Assembly: GCF_031454155.1 (NCBI RefSeq)
Contig: NZ_JAVDQG010000001.1
Coordinates: 372,001 to 436,000 of the forward strand
Length of the DNA: 64,000 nucleotides
Source of the DNA: Desmospora profundinema
GTDB lineage: Bacteria > Bacillota > Bacilli > Thermoactinomycetales > DSM-45169
Reading direction: 5' to 3'
In this document: piece by piece, positions 7,961 through 16,374 of the stretch
Layout of the letters: the number at the start of each line of letters is the position of its first letter
Position numbering within the stretch: the stretch's first letter is position 1
The notes under the pieces: model-generated
Databases searched by the model: none
What the model was told of the DNA's origin: nothing
What the model saw: the letters and a program-made list of their open reading frames with translations, nothing else
Translations under genes and position numbers: made by a program

Positions 7961-9015
7961 TGAGTACTTTCTTTTTCTTTCATCAGGAATTGCTTAATGT
8001 ATCCGAATCCCATCAGTTTCTTGCGATTCTCGTCCCATATGCGGTAGTTAAGGGATTTCAGGCTGGATAAAAGTGTAATCGGAGCGACGTCCTGAAACAT
8101 TCGATTCTCTTCATGAGCATGGTTCAGATAGTAGTTCGGCACCCGTGGGCTCAAATGGTGAATATGGTGAAAACCAATGTTTCCCGTGAACCAGTGAAGT
8201 ACCTTTGGTAATTTATAGAAAGAACTTCCGCGCAAGGCGGCATCCACATGATCCCATTTTTCGTCTTTCTCAAAGTAGGTCCCCTCAAACTGATGCTGGA
8301 CGTAGAAGAGCCAGACACCGATTAAGCCTGAAATTAAAAAGACAGGCCCCTGCACCAAGAGGAACGCTTTCCAGCCGATAATCCAACAGAGCAACCCGGC
8401 AATCGCAACAATCCCGAAGTTGGTCAGATAGGTGTTTAACCGTTCCTTCATCTTGGCACCCTTCCGGTTGAACCGATATTCAATGAGGAAAATGTAGGAA
8501 GGACCCAGTCCGAACATCACCAACGGATTCCGGTACAAACGGTAAGCCAGTCGTTTCAGTCGCGGCAATGCCAGATATTCCTCCACTGTCAGTGTCCAGA
8601 TATCCCCCGTGCCGCGCCGGTCCAGGTTGCCGCTGGTGGCATGATGAACAGAATGACTGTGCCGCCACTGGTGGAACGGACAACAGGTTAAAATACCGCT
8701 GAGTGTTCCCAACACCTCGTTGGCCCTCCGGTTAGGAAAGAAGGACCCGTGACAACAGTCATGAAAGATGATAAAAATCCGGACCAACATACCGGCTGCC
8801 AGACAGGCCAGCCCCAAGGTAAGCCAATAGGAGACCGAAAGGCTCCAATATGCGGCGTACCAGAGCAGAAAGAAGGGGATAAAGGTATTGATGATTTGCC
8901 AGACACTACGCTTTACACTGGGTCTCCCGTATGCTGCGATAATTTCTCGCCAGTTTTCCTTCTTGTTTTGATCGATCACCAAAAACTTCCTTTCCCTGAC
9001 TATAATGGAGTTCAT
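7957..9015 (-). CDS. Fatty acid desaturase
   Basis: 352 residues of the membrane-bound acyl-lipid desaturase family. The three histidine clusters are HDCCHGS (near 85), HSVHH (near 122) and HHIHH (near 290), which bind the di-iron centre. Four hydrophobic stretches (about 40-85, 165-185, 195-215 and 225-245) fit a four-helix membrane enzyme similar to Bacillus Des. It would introduce a double bond into phospholipid acyl chains to maintain fluidity. ATG at 9015 overlaps the stop of a 15-codon leader frame; a GTG at 8979 behind AAAGGAAG is an alternative start. The cold-sensing regulators DesK/DesR are not in the window. Confidence 0.87.
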   Translation of the reverse strand: MNSIIVRERKFLVIDQNKKENWREIIAAYGRPSVKRSVWQIINTFIPFFLLWYAAYWSLSVSYWLTLGLACLAAGMLVRIFIIFHDCCHGSFFPNRRANEVLGTLSGILTCCPFHQWRHSHSVHHATSGNLDRRGTGDIWTLTVEEYLALPRLKRLAYRLYRNPLVMFGLGPSYIFLIEYRFNRKGAKMKERLNTYLTNFGIVAIAGLLCWIIGWKAFLLVQGPVFLISGLIGVWLFYVQHQFEGTYFEKDEKWDHVDAALRGSSFYKLPKVLHWFTGNIGFHHIHHLSPRVPNYYLNHAHEENRMFQDVAPITLLSSLKSLNYRIWDENRKKLMGFGYIKQFLMKEKESTQ

Positions 9016-9059
9016 CTTTTTTCAAAAGAGGTACGGTGTCTGAAATAACTGATAACCAT
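9012..9059 (-). CDS. Possible 15-aa leader peptide upstream of the desaturase
   Basis: ATG at 9059 behind AAAGGAGG (3-nt spacer) opens a 15-codon frame rich in charged residues (ends SFEKR). Its TGA overlaps the desaturase ATG as ATGA. The main gene has no good ribosome-binding site of its own at 9015, so coupled translation is plausible. The spacer is shorter than ideal, so this is tentative. Confidence 0.4.
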   Translation of the reverse strand: MVISYFRHRTSFEKR

Positions 9060-9415
9060 GAGCCTCCTTTTTATTGTATCATGTGATCGCTTCCCTTTTG
9101 CATGATAAAAGAGAAGTCCGCCTGATAACAGTTTTTACTATTCCCTAAAAAACGGATTATATCAGGACCATATGGCATCGATTCCCCCCATAGGGGAGAG
9201 TTGTATGGAAACACCGAATCCTCTTGGAAAGAGGTGGTTATGATACTAGCGCTTGTCTGGCAACTCCCCGCACCTTTTGATACGCTATAGTTAATGTGGA
9301 TAGGAAACAAAGGGTGGTCAGACGGGAATGAGTGGGACGCCCTTGTGGTTGGTGGGAGTGTGGGCGAAACCCGCCTTGACCGTATGACCCAGAAAATAGG
9401 CTTGGAGGACGACAC
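9060..9415. other. Divergent intergenic region, desaturase/nos
   Basis: 356 bp holding the promoters of two divergent genes. TACAAT-like and TATAGT-like hexamers are present, but no pair with a convincing -35 could be fixed. No gene or clear operator is seen. Confidence 0.4.
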
Positions 9416-10675
9416 GTGAAACCGAACCGATTCCCATGGATGGAGGCGATCCTAAAAAGAGAGGGAGCATCGCCTTTGGATTCTAGTTTCATCCATTCGG
9501 AAAAGAGGACGGATACCAAAGGAGGTTGTCCCATCGATCATCAAGACAAGGGCTCTGATCCCTCAGCATCGATTGGCAGGCCTTTTGAAGAGAGGGGGAA
9601 TTTACTCCAGGAAGCGGAGATGTTTATCCGGACTTGTTACCGGGAACTCGGGAAGCCGGACGAGAAAATAGAATTGCGCTTGGGTGAAATCAAACGAGAA
9701 ATCCAAGAATACGGCCATTATAACCATACCTTCGAAGAATTGGAGCACGGGGCCAAGATGGCTTGGCGAAATAGCAACCGCTGCATCGGCCGCCTCTTCT
9801 GGCACTCTCTGCATGTGTTTGACGCCCGGCACCTTCGGAGAGAAGAGGACATTTTCCGTGCCCTGTGCCGACATATCGAGACCGCTACGAACAACGGCAA
9901 AATCAGGCCGACCATCACTATCTTTAAACCGGCCATCCAAGGATCCCGGCAAACAAGAATCTGGAACCATCAATTAATTCGCTATGCCGGATATGAGACC
10001 AAATATGGTACGGTGGGAGACCCAGCTTCTATCCCTTTTACAAGACATTGTCAATCCTTGGGATGGGAGGGGGAGGGAACGCATTTTGATTTGCTTCCTC
10101 TGGTCATTCAAGTGGGGGACCAAAAGCCCCGATGGTTTGAACTGCCCAAGGAGATTATCTTGGAAGTTCCGATCCGCCATCCCGGTTATCCGTGGTTTGA
10201 AGATTTGGGTGTCCAATGGTACGCGGTGCCGATTATTTCCGATATGCGGTTGGAAATCGGCGGAATTCAATACACCGCTGCACCCTTCAACGGCTGGTAT
10301 ATGGGAACGGAGATCGGAGCCCGCAACCTGGCTGATACCGGCCGGTACAACCTTCTACCGCAAGTGGCGGAGAGAATGGGTCTTACAACACGAAATCAAT
10401 CGACTCTTTGGAAAGATAAAGCCTTGGTGGAGCTGAATGCGGCTGTTCTGCATTCGTTTAAAGAAGCGGGCGTCAGCATTGTTGATCATCACACGGCTGC
10501 ACAGCAGTTTAAGCTGTTTGAGAATAAAGAGCAGGAAAACGGTCGAAAAGTAACAGGGGACTGGACTTGGTTGATTCCTCCGGTTTCCCCTGCGACCACT
10601 CATATCTTTCATCATCAGTACCAGGATGAGATCCTTACCCCCAATTATTATTATCAGGATCCTCCGTACAAATAA
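9416..10675 (+). CDS. nos: Nitric oxide synthase oxygenase
   Basis: 419 residues. The core from about residue 62 matches bacterial NOS oxygenase. The proximal haem Cys is in [11 protein letters not shown] near 122. The substrate region includes [24 protein letters not shown] and [16 protein letters not shown], whose Glu binds arginine. It converts L-arginine to citrulline and NO using an external reductase. The protein carries about 60 extra N-terminal residues compared with the ~360-residue Bacillus enzyme, including a GGCPIDH segment. GTG start behind GGAGG. The strong terminator at 10674-10712 marks it as a single-gene unit. Roles in oxidative-stress and antibiotic tolerance are known for bacterial NOS. 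Confidence 0.93.
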   Translation: MKPNRFPWMEAILKREGASPLDSSFIHSEKRTDTKGGCPIDHQDKGSDPSASIGRPFEERGNLLQEAEMFIRTCYRELGKPDEKIELRLGEIKREIQEYGHYNHTFEELEHGAKMAWRNSNRCIGRLFWHSLHVFDARHLRREEDIFRALCRHIETATNNGKIRPTITIFKPAIQGSRQTRIWNHQLIRYAGYETKYGTVGDPASIPFTRHCQSLGWEGEGTHFDLLPLVIQVGDQKPRWFELPKEIILEVPIRHPGYPWFEDLGVQWYAVPIISDMRLEIGGIQYTAAPFNGWYMGTEIGARNLADTGRYNLLPQVAERMGLTTRNQSTLWKDKALVELNAAVLHSFKEAGVSIVDHHTAAQQFKLFENKEQENGRKVTGDWTWLIPPVSPATTHIFHHQYQDEILTPNYYYQDPPYK

Positions 10676-10712
10676 ACAAAAAGGCCGCCCTGTCAGGGCG
10701 GCCTTTTTGTTT
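10674..10712. terminator. Terminator after nos
   Basis: AAACAAAAAGGCCGCCC pairs with GGGCGGCCTTTTTGTTT across a TGTCA loop. It works in either direction and also faces the small minus-strand gene at 10789. Confidence 0.9.
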
Positions 10713-10788
10713 ATAAAACGGCGGGATTAACCCGAGAAGGGGGCCTGACAACCTGATGGACGACACCCTAGTTTTCACTCTTCTCGTA

Positions 10789-11016
10789 TTAATGATCGTC
10801 GGCGTTATCCACTTTATGCCCATAGTGTTGTTTAATGTTTTCCACGGAATCCCCGTCAATCAGATAGTCGCCATTGGGTGTACTAAGTATAATAATCCGC
10901 TGCTCCAGATCAAATATGGTATCGCCTAAGTGGATTTCATACATTTCTCCCGAAGCTGTCGTAATAATCAATTCGCCCCATTGCTTTAATCGCTCTTGTA
11001 CCGCTTCCATTTTCAT
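10789..11016 (-). CDS. Small conserved-looking protein of unknown function
   Basis: 75 residues, mostly predicted beta strand (ELIITTASGEMYEIHLG, RIIILSTPNGDYLIDG), with a charged C-terminus. It suggests a small SH3- or Sm-like barrel, but no family is recognised. ATG at 11016 follows AGAGGTG by eight bases; the GTG at 11025 lies in that site. No signal peptide or membrane segment. It is transcribed alone. Confidence 0.6.
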   Translation of the reverse strand: MKMEAVQERLKQWGELIITTASGEMYEIHLGDTIFDLEQRIIILSTPNGDYLIDGDSVENIKQHYGHKVDNADDH

Positions 11017-11151
11017 TATGTACACACCTCTGTATAAGAATTGGGTCCGTACTTACTACAGGGAAGTATTTCAAAGAACCCTTTCGGTTATTCATGTTTA
11101 ATCCGGTTGATTCAGACCATCATAAATCAAAAAGCAAAAGGAGGGTTTCCG

Positions 11152-11298
11152 ATGGCCAGAGATGTCCTGTGTGAAGTAGACAGGTGTACCTATTGGGGAG
11201 ATGGGAATCAATGTCGTGCAGACAAAATATATGTCGTCAGCCACACAGAAGAACCAAATAAATGGACAGGCCCGAAGGGAACAACCTTCGGGCTTTAA
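11152..11298 (+). CDS. DUF1540 domain protein, apparently shortened
   Basis: 48 residues. VLCEVDRCTYWGDGNQCRADKIYV shows the three spaced cysteines and the C-x-A-x-x-I pattern of DUF1540, a small metal-binding-like domain common in spore formers. ATG follows AAAGGAGG. The usual second half, which ends in a C-x-T-F motif, is missing. Instead the last codons form the arm of a terminator (11270-11296), so the gene looks truncated by a deletion joining it to a terminator. Function unknown. Confidence 0.7.
   Translation: MARDVLCEVDRCTYWGDGNQCRADKIYVVSHTEEPNKWTGPKGTTFGL
11270..11296 (+). terminator. Terminator overlapping the DUF1540 stop
   Basis: GCCCGAAGG pairs with CCTTCGGGC, followed by TTT. 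The hairpin lies within the last coding codons. Confidence 0.6.
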
Positions 11299-11529
11299 AT
11301 ATGACTTTTCCTTATCGGGTTTGGTTGACGTACTTTCGTCGATAAACGATACAGCCTCCGACCACCGCACATAGTTTGTGCATTTACGAATTGTTTTGTT
11401 AACCCATTTTGATCCATTTTGCTCTACCGCCATACGATGTTTTATTTGTGAATCAGTATTGATTTTATCCAATTGAATTGTGTACAATATAATTGTGATT
11501 GAAGCATAATCTCCAGGGAGGCTGATTGG

Positions 11530-12009
11530 ATGAGTGTCTACGATTATAGTGTAACCACCATTGACGGTGAAGAACGATCCTTGTCCGAGTACGAGGGACG
11601 GGTACTCATGATCGTCAACACCGCCAGTAAATGCGGATTCACTCCCCAGTACAAAGAGTTGCAGGAGCTGTATGAGCAATACCGGGGGCAGGGATTAGAG
11701 GTGCTCGGGTTTCCCAGCAATCAGTTCATGAACCAGGAGCCCGGCAACGAAGATGAAATCCGGGAGTTTTGTGACCTTAACTACGGAGTTACCTTCCCTC
11801 TGTTCGCAAAAACGGACGTAAAGGGTAAAAACGCCCATCCTCTGTTCCAACATCTTATCAAAAGCGCTCCAGGAGTTCTTACCGATGATGTCAAATGGAA
11901 CTTTACCAAGTTCCTGGTGAACAAAAAAGGGGAAGTGATCGGTCGCTTCGCTCCGGCGACGAAGCCTTCCGCCATTAGAGACGAGATCGAAAAAGCCCTT
12001 GCCGGATAG
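11530..12009 (+). CDS. Glutathione peroxidase-like thiol peroxidase
   Basis: 159 residues. The peroxidatic Cys lies in NTASKCGFTPQ near residue 36. Gln in GFPSNQF near 72 and Trp in WNFTKFLV near 125 complete the Gpx catalytic set. A Cys near 82 (REFCDL) could act as the resolving residue. In bacilli such proteins reduce peroxides with thioredoxin or bacillithiol rather than glutathione. GGGAGG precedes the ATG. It is the first gene of an operon with ohrR and ohr. Confidence 0.9.
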   Translation: MSVYDYSVTTIDGEERSLSEYEGRVLMIVNTASKCGFTPQYKELQELYEQYRGQGLEVLGFPSNQFMNQEPGNEDEIREFCDLNYGVTFPLFAKTDVKGKNAHPLFQHLIKSAPGVLTDDVKWNFTKFLVNKKGEVIGRFAPATKPSAIRDEIEKALAG

Positions 12010-12020
12010 AAGGTGTGACC

Positions 12021-12482
12021 ATGACCAAAGACTCATTGCTCGCCTTGGACAATCAACTCTGCTTTGCCGTCTATGCTTGTTCCAGGGAGATCTCGCGCCT
12101 GTATCGTCCATTGTTGGATGAATTAGGCCTCACCTATCCCCAGTACGTCACGCTGCTGGCCCTTTGGGAGGAAGGGGAAGTAACCGTCAAAGAACTGGGC
12201 TCGCTCCTCTTCCTCGATTCCGGGACCCTTACTCCGATGTTGAAGCGGATGGAGACGGCCGGTCTGATCCGTCGTCGACGATCCTCAGAGGACGAACGGA
12301 AGGTGCTGATTGGTTTGACGGAAGAAGGGGAAGCCCTAAAGGAACGGGTCCGTTGCATCCCGGAGACTCTGTTCCAAAAAAGCGGCGTCCCTGCGGAGGA
12401 ATTCCATGATCTTCTGGAACGGTTGCAGGGATTGCAGCAACAGATTCGACTCTTGAATACATCCAACACCCATAAGGAGTGA
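12021..12482 (+). CDS. ohrR: OhrR-type MarR regulator
   Basis: 153 residues. LDNQLCFAVYACSREI holds the single reactive Cys near residue 14 that is oxidised by organic hydroperoxides in OhrR proteins. The Tyr-rich LTYPQYVTLLALW helix and the winged helix (KELGSLLFLDSGTLTPMLKRM) match the family. ATG at 12021 follows AAGGTG; the upstream GTG at 12015 is inside that site. It is expected to repress itself and ohr, and possibly gpx, until oxidised. Confidence 0.9.
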   Translation: MTKDSLLALDNQLCFAVYACSREISRLYRPLLDELGLTYPQYVTLLALWEEGEVTVKELGSLLFLDSGTLTPMLKRMETAGLIRRRRSSEDERKVLIGLTEEGEALKERVRCIPETLFQKSGVPAEEFHDLLERLQGLQQQIRLLNTSNTHKE

Positions 12483-12488
12483 TTGTAT

Positions 12489-12914
12489 ATGAAGCCGATC
12501 TATACCGCTGTCGTCAACGCTGAAGGCGGCCGTAATGGCAAAGTGGTCTCTACGGATGGTGTCATCGACCTGGATGTCCGGATGCCCAAGGAGCTGGGCG
12601 GTCCCGGAGGAAGCGCCACCAACCCGGAGCAGCTTTTCGCCGCGGGATACGCTGCTTGCTTTGACAGTGCCCTTGGCTTGGTAGCCCGACAGAAGCGGGT
12701 GAAGACAGGAGAGACCCAGGTTACCGCCCATGTCTCCATCGGCAAAGACGAAGACGGAGGCTTTGCACTGTCCGCGATTCTGGAAGTACAAGTTCCCGGG
12801 GTTGACGAAGAAACGGCCCGGGAACTTGTAGAGGCGGCTCATCAAGTCTGCCCCTACTCAAAGGCTACTCGCGGCAACATAGATGTAACTTTACACGTAT
12901 TGGATCCATCATAA
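12489..12914 (+). CDS. ohr: Organic hydroperoxide resistance protein
   Basis: 141 residues of the OsmC/Ohr family. The two redox cysteines lie in YAACFDSAL (near 56) and VCPYSKATRGN (near 121), with the conserved Glu/Arg positions nearby. It reduces fatty-acid hydroperoxides and peroxynitrite using dihydrolipoamide-type thiols. The start ATG follows AAGGAGTG. Its position near nitric oxide synthase is compatible with defence against peroxynitrite, but that link is inference. Followed by a strong terminator. Confidence 0.93.
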   Translation: MKPIYTAVVNAEGGRNGKVVSTDGVIDLDVRMPKELGGPGGSATNPEQLFAAGYAACFDSALGLVARQKRVKTGETQVTAHVSIGKDEDGGFALSAILEVQVPGVDEETARELVEAAHQVCPYSKATRGNIDVTLHVLDPS

Positions 12915-12948
12915 AGACAGACGCAGAATTCCGTTTGAGTCGCTTTCT

Positions 12949-12976
12949 GCCACAGGAAACCCCTGTGGCTTTTTTG
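12949..12976 (+). terminator. Terminator of the gpx-ohrR-ohr operon
   Basis: GCCACAGG and CCTGTGGC pair around AAACC and are followed by a run of T residues. Confidence 0.9.
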
Positions 12977-13072
12977 TTTTGCAGGTTTTTTCAAGCTGCA
13001 TCACAGGGATTCTGAGTCATTTATTGAAACCCTCTAATATATAAGAGAGATTTCTGAACAGGAGGCTCCAAA

Positions 13073-14278
13073 ATGAGCTTTAGTTATGCATCCTCTCTTT
13101 ATTGTCCAAAATGCACGGCTTCCCATCCTTTAAACAAGCCAATCAATCGATGTACCTGCGGCTCGCCATTACTTGTGCAATATAGCCTTAAGGAACTAAA
13201 AAGCCGGTTGAATCGGGAGGACTTAAAAGAAAGACCTCCTACTTTATGGAGGTATCATGAGTTGCTCCCTCTCCAAAAAGAAGAAAACATCATTTCTCTT
13301 GGAGAGGGCATGACCCCTTTGCTGGAAATGAAAAAGACCCAACACGAGCTGGGAATTTCAAGGTTATTTATGAAAGACGAAGGTCTTGCTCCAACCGGCT
13401 CCTTTAAAGCGAGGGGTGCTGCAGTAGGCATCTCCAGGGCGAAAGAATTAGGCATTAAAGAAATCGCCATGCCTACCAACGGAAATGCCGGGGCCTCCTG
13501 GTCTTTATACGCGGCAAAGGCATCTATTAAAAGTCATATCGTGATGCCGGCAGGTTCTCCTCCTATTACAAGAAGAGAAGTAACCATTGCTGGATCCGAT
13601 CTTCACTTAGTGGACGGTCTAATCAGTGATGCAGGGAAAATCATTGCCCGTTTGGCAGAAAAGTATGGCTGGTTTGACGTCTCCACTTTAAAAGAGCCTT
13701 ATCGGATTGAAGGAAAGAAAACAATGGGCTTTGAAATTGCCGAGCAGATGAAGTGGAGCCTGCCCGATGTCATTGTTTACCCTACTGGCGGCGGTGTGGG
13801 GCTGATCGGGATTTACAAGGCTTTCAGAGAGCTTATCGAATTAGGATGGATAAACAAGGAAGACATGCCTCGTCTGGTTGCCGTTCAGGCGGAAGAATGT
13901 GCTCCAATCGTAAAAGCCTTTGAAGAAAAGAAGAGGGTTTCAACGTTTTGGCCTGATTCCAAAACAGCTGCATTTGGAATCAATGTTCCGAAAGCGATTG
14001 GGGATTTTTTAGTACTTGAGGCCATCTATCGCACAAATGGAATGGCCATTTCGGTTTCAGATGAAAGGTTATTAGCAGAGCAGCGCCGAATTGCCCGACA
14101 AGAAGGAATCTTTGTTTGTCCCGAGGGTGCGGCCGCCTTTGCAGCTGTTCGTGAATTGAGAAACCAGGGTTGGATTCGTCCGGATCATACTGTTGTCTGC
14201 CTGAATACAGGTATGGGAATTAAATATTCTGAAATCATCGAGGTGGAAGCCACGCTCCTACAGCCAGATGATACATGA
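13073..14278 (+). CDS. thrC: Threonine synthase
   Basis: 401 residues, a fold-type II PLP enzyme. The N-terminus has a zinc-ribbon-like CPKC...CTCG. The PLP lysine is in PTGSFKARG near 114. The phosphate-binding glycine loop is PTGGGVGLIG near 240. It converts O-phosphohomoserine to threonine. AGGAGG precedes the ATG by seven bases. No other threonine-pathway gene is adjacent, so a related threonine synthase-like enzyme cannot be excluded. Confidence 0.82.
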   Translation: MSFSYASSLYCPKCTASHPLNKPINRCTCGSPLLVQYSLKELKSRLNREDLKERPPTLWRYHELLPLQKEENIISLGEGMTPLLEMKKTQHELGISRLFMKDEGLAPTGSFKARGAAVGISRAKELGIKEIAMPTNGNAGASWSLYAAKASIKSHIVMPAGSPPITRREVTIAGSDLHLVDGLISDAGKIIARLAEKYGWFDVSTLKEPYRIEGKKTMGFEIAEQMKWSLPDVIVYPTGGGVGLIGIYKAFRELIELGWINKEDMPRLVAVQAEECAPIVKAFEEKKRVSTFWPDSKTAAFGINVPKAIGDFLVLEAIYRTNGMAISVSDERLLAEQRRIARQEGIFVCPEGAAAFAAVRELRNQGWIRPDHTVVCLNTGMGIKYSEIIEVEATLLQPDDT

Positions 14279-14789
14279 TAAGAGTGAAAGCGGGCCAGCT
14301 AAAAAAATTGCGAGGGGACCGCTAAACGTGTTGTGTCCTGTGGAAACTTCACTTGGTGGTCGGTCAAAAAGAGCGCCACCGAAAATGGACCCCTTTTCCC
14401 TTGATCACCTTTGCACCGGTTACCAAATCAACGGGAACCGTGACAAGGGCAGCCCCACTGGATCCCTCGCATCCCATATGCCTTTTGGGCTTTCTCCTAT
14501 ATTCAGTGCTAATACTACAGTTGTACTTATAAGAGCAGGCGCAGATGTGAGAAGGGACGGTGGGGGGATGGCTGCGATCCTTTGCGCTTTTTGCAAGAGA
14601 TCGAAGACAGCCCACTAGCCCGACCAACCCACGTTCATATACACTCTTCGTACAAATGCAACTGTAGTACTAATGAATACGAACGGTTTGGGGTACGGGG
14701 AAGGGAAAGCGCAAAACAAAGATAGTGAATAAATCTCATTTTGTAAGGGATGATGATAAAGATATTGTGTGATCCGGAGTGAATCGCAA
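14279..14789. other. Intergenic region upstream of the ger operon
   Basis: About 510 bp with no convincing gene. A minus-strand frame (14364-14627) and a plus-strand frame (14268-14618) are open, but they lack a ribosome-binding site and any recognised motif. A TGAATA at 14726-14731 followed 20 bp later by GATGATA resembles a weak forespore (sigma-G-type) promoter. The spacing is not ideal. Confidence 0.35.
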
Positions 14790-16355
14790 ATGGCTTACAA
14801 AAAGACCCGGAAGATCCGAAAGAAAAACCAGATCCCATCCACCCCGAACAAAAATGCAAAGGATGTTGCGCTGTATTCATCTCTCTCCAACAACCTTCGC
14901 TTTATTCGGGAGGCTTTTTCGCACAGCTCGGACCTTGTGGTTCGGGATATTCTCCTTGGGAAACAGGAAAAAAGGAAAGTAGCAGTCGTTTATTTAGAGG
15001 GGATGGCCGATTCATCGTCGATTCAGAACTTTATTATGAAATCGTTGATACATGAGGAAAAAACGGATGGATTAATAATCGATGATTGGATAGAAAATAT
15101 AGAGGAAACCGTTCTGAGTGCTTCGCACGTGGATGAAGTATCTGATTTTGCGGGATTGCTGGATACCGTATTGGAAGGGAACACGGCCATTCTCATCGAC
15201 GGGATGGACAAGGCCCTGTCGGTGCAGACGAGGGGGGTGGAGACGAGAAACGTAGTGGAACCCGATTCGCAAACACTGATTCGGGGACCGCGAGAAGGCT
15301 TAGTTGAATCCTTCAGTGTCAATGTCTCACTTATTCGTCGAAGGATCAAATCCGCTGATCTGGTACTGGAAACCCGGGTATTGGGAAAGATAACAAAGAC
15401 CAAGACGGGTGTGATGTACCTTCGTGGAACGGCGAACGAAAAAGTACTGGAAGAAGTGCGAAAGCGCCTCGATCGCATTGACATCGATGGGATTTTGGAA
15501 AGCTCTTACATAGAGGAATACATCCAGGACGATTCGTTCACCCCCTTTCCTACTATCCAGAGTACCGAGCGACCGGATTCCGTCGCTGCTGCTTTGTTGG
15601 AAGGGCGGGTGGCGATTCTGACGGAAGGAACCCCCTTCGTGCTATTGGTCCCGGCTCTGCTGATCCAGTTTTATCAGTCACCGGAAGATTATTATCACCG
15701 ATGGGATATCAGCACCCTGATCCGTGTGATTCGATTGATGGCCCTGTTCATCGCGTTTCTGGGGCCATCGATGTACATTGCCATCACCACTTATCACCCC
15801 GTGATGATTCCCACTCCGTTGTTAATTAGTCTGGCGGGACAGCGGGAAGGGATTCCCTTTCCCGCTTTATTGGAAGCCTTGATCATGGAGGTCACCTTCG
15901 AGATTCTGCGGGAAGCGGGCCTGCGTCTGCCTCGGGTCATTGGACAGGCCATTTCTATCGTCGGGACGGTGGTCGTCGGAGAAGCAGCGGTCCGAGCCGG
16001 CCTCGCGTCCCCTGCCATGGTAATTGTGGTTGCCATCACCGCGATCTCAAGCTTTGCCATTCCCCACTACGATATGGCGATCTCCATCCGGATGCTTCGT
16101 TTTGGCATGATGGCTTTGGCCGCTTCTTTCGGCTTGTACGGCATTTTTGTAGGATTGTTCGCTCTGGCGCTTCATTTGACTAGCCTCCGTTCGTTCGGGA
16201 TTCCCTATACTATGCCTCTGGCTCCGTTTATCGGGGAAGATCAAAAGGATACACTTTTTCGGTTCCCAAGGTGGGGGCTACTGTACCGTCCCCGCCTCAT
16301 GAAGCAGGAGAATCTGTCACGGGGGAGAGGGCGCCGGGTGATTCGGTCCAGGTAA
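14790..16355 (+). CDS. Spore germinant receptor A subunit (GerA family)
   Basis: 521 residues. A basic N-terminus and a soluble N-terminal domain of ~280 residues are followed by five or so membrane segments (about 290-500) with the family motif region ILTEGTPFVLLVPALLIQF. ATG at 14790 follows GGAGTG by eight bases; an upstream GTG at 14769 is unsupported. It is the large subunit of an inner-membrane receptor that senses nutrients in spores. The gene heads an A-C-small protein-B operon. Ligand specificity cannot be read from sequence, so no gerA/gerB/gerK letter is assigned. Confidence 0.92.
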   Translation: MAYKKTRKIRKKNQIPSTPNKNAKDVALYSSLSNNLRFIREAFSHSSDLVVRDILLGKQEKRKVAVVYLEGMADSSSIQNFIMKSLIHEEKTDGLIIDDWIENIEETVLSASHVDEVSDFAGLLDTVLEGNTAILIDGMDKALSVQTRGVETRNVVEPDSQTLIRGPREGLVESFSVNVSLIRRRIKSADLVLETRVLGKITKTKTGVMYLRGTANEKVLEEVRKRLDRIDIDGILESSYIEEYIQDDSFTPFPTIQSTERPDSVAAALLEGRVAILTEGTPFVLLVPALLIQFYQSPEDYYHRWDISTLIRVIRLMALFIAFLGPSMYIAITTYHPVMIPTPLLISLAGQREGIPFPALLEALIMEVTFEILREAGLRLPRVIGQAISIVGTVVVGEAAVRAGLASPAMVIVVAITAISSFAIPHYDMAISIRMLRFGMMALAASFGLYGIFVGLFALALHLTSLRSFGIPYTMPLAPFIGEDQKDTLFRFPRWGLLYRPRLMKQENLSRGRGRRVIRSR

Positions 16356-16374
16356 AGCTTCGAGGAGGGATGAG

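Noticed and set aside
14268-14627. Overlapping frames on both strands between thrC and the ger operon
   Set aside because: No Shine-Dalgarno, no recognisable domain and biased composition; a transposase remnant was considered but no motif supports it.
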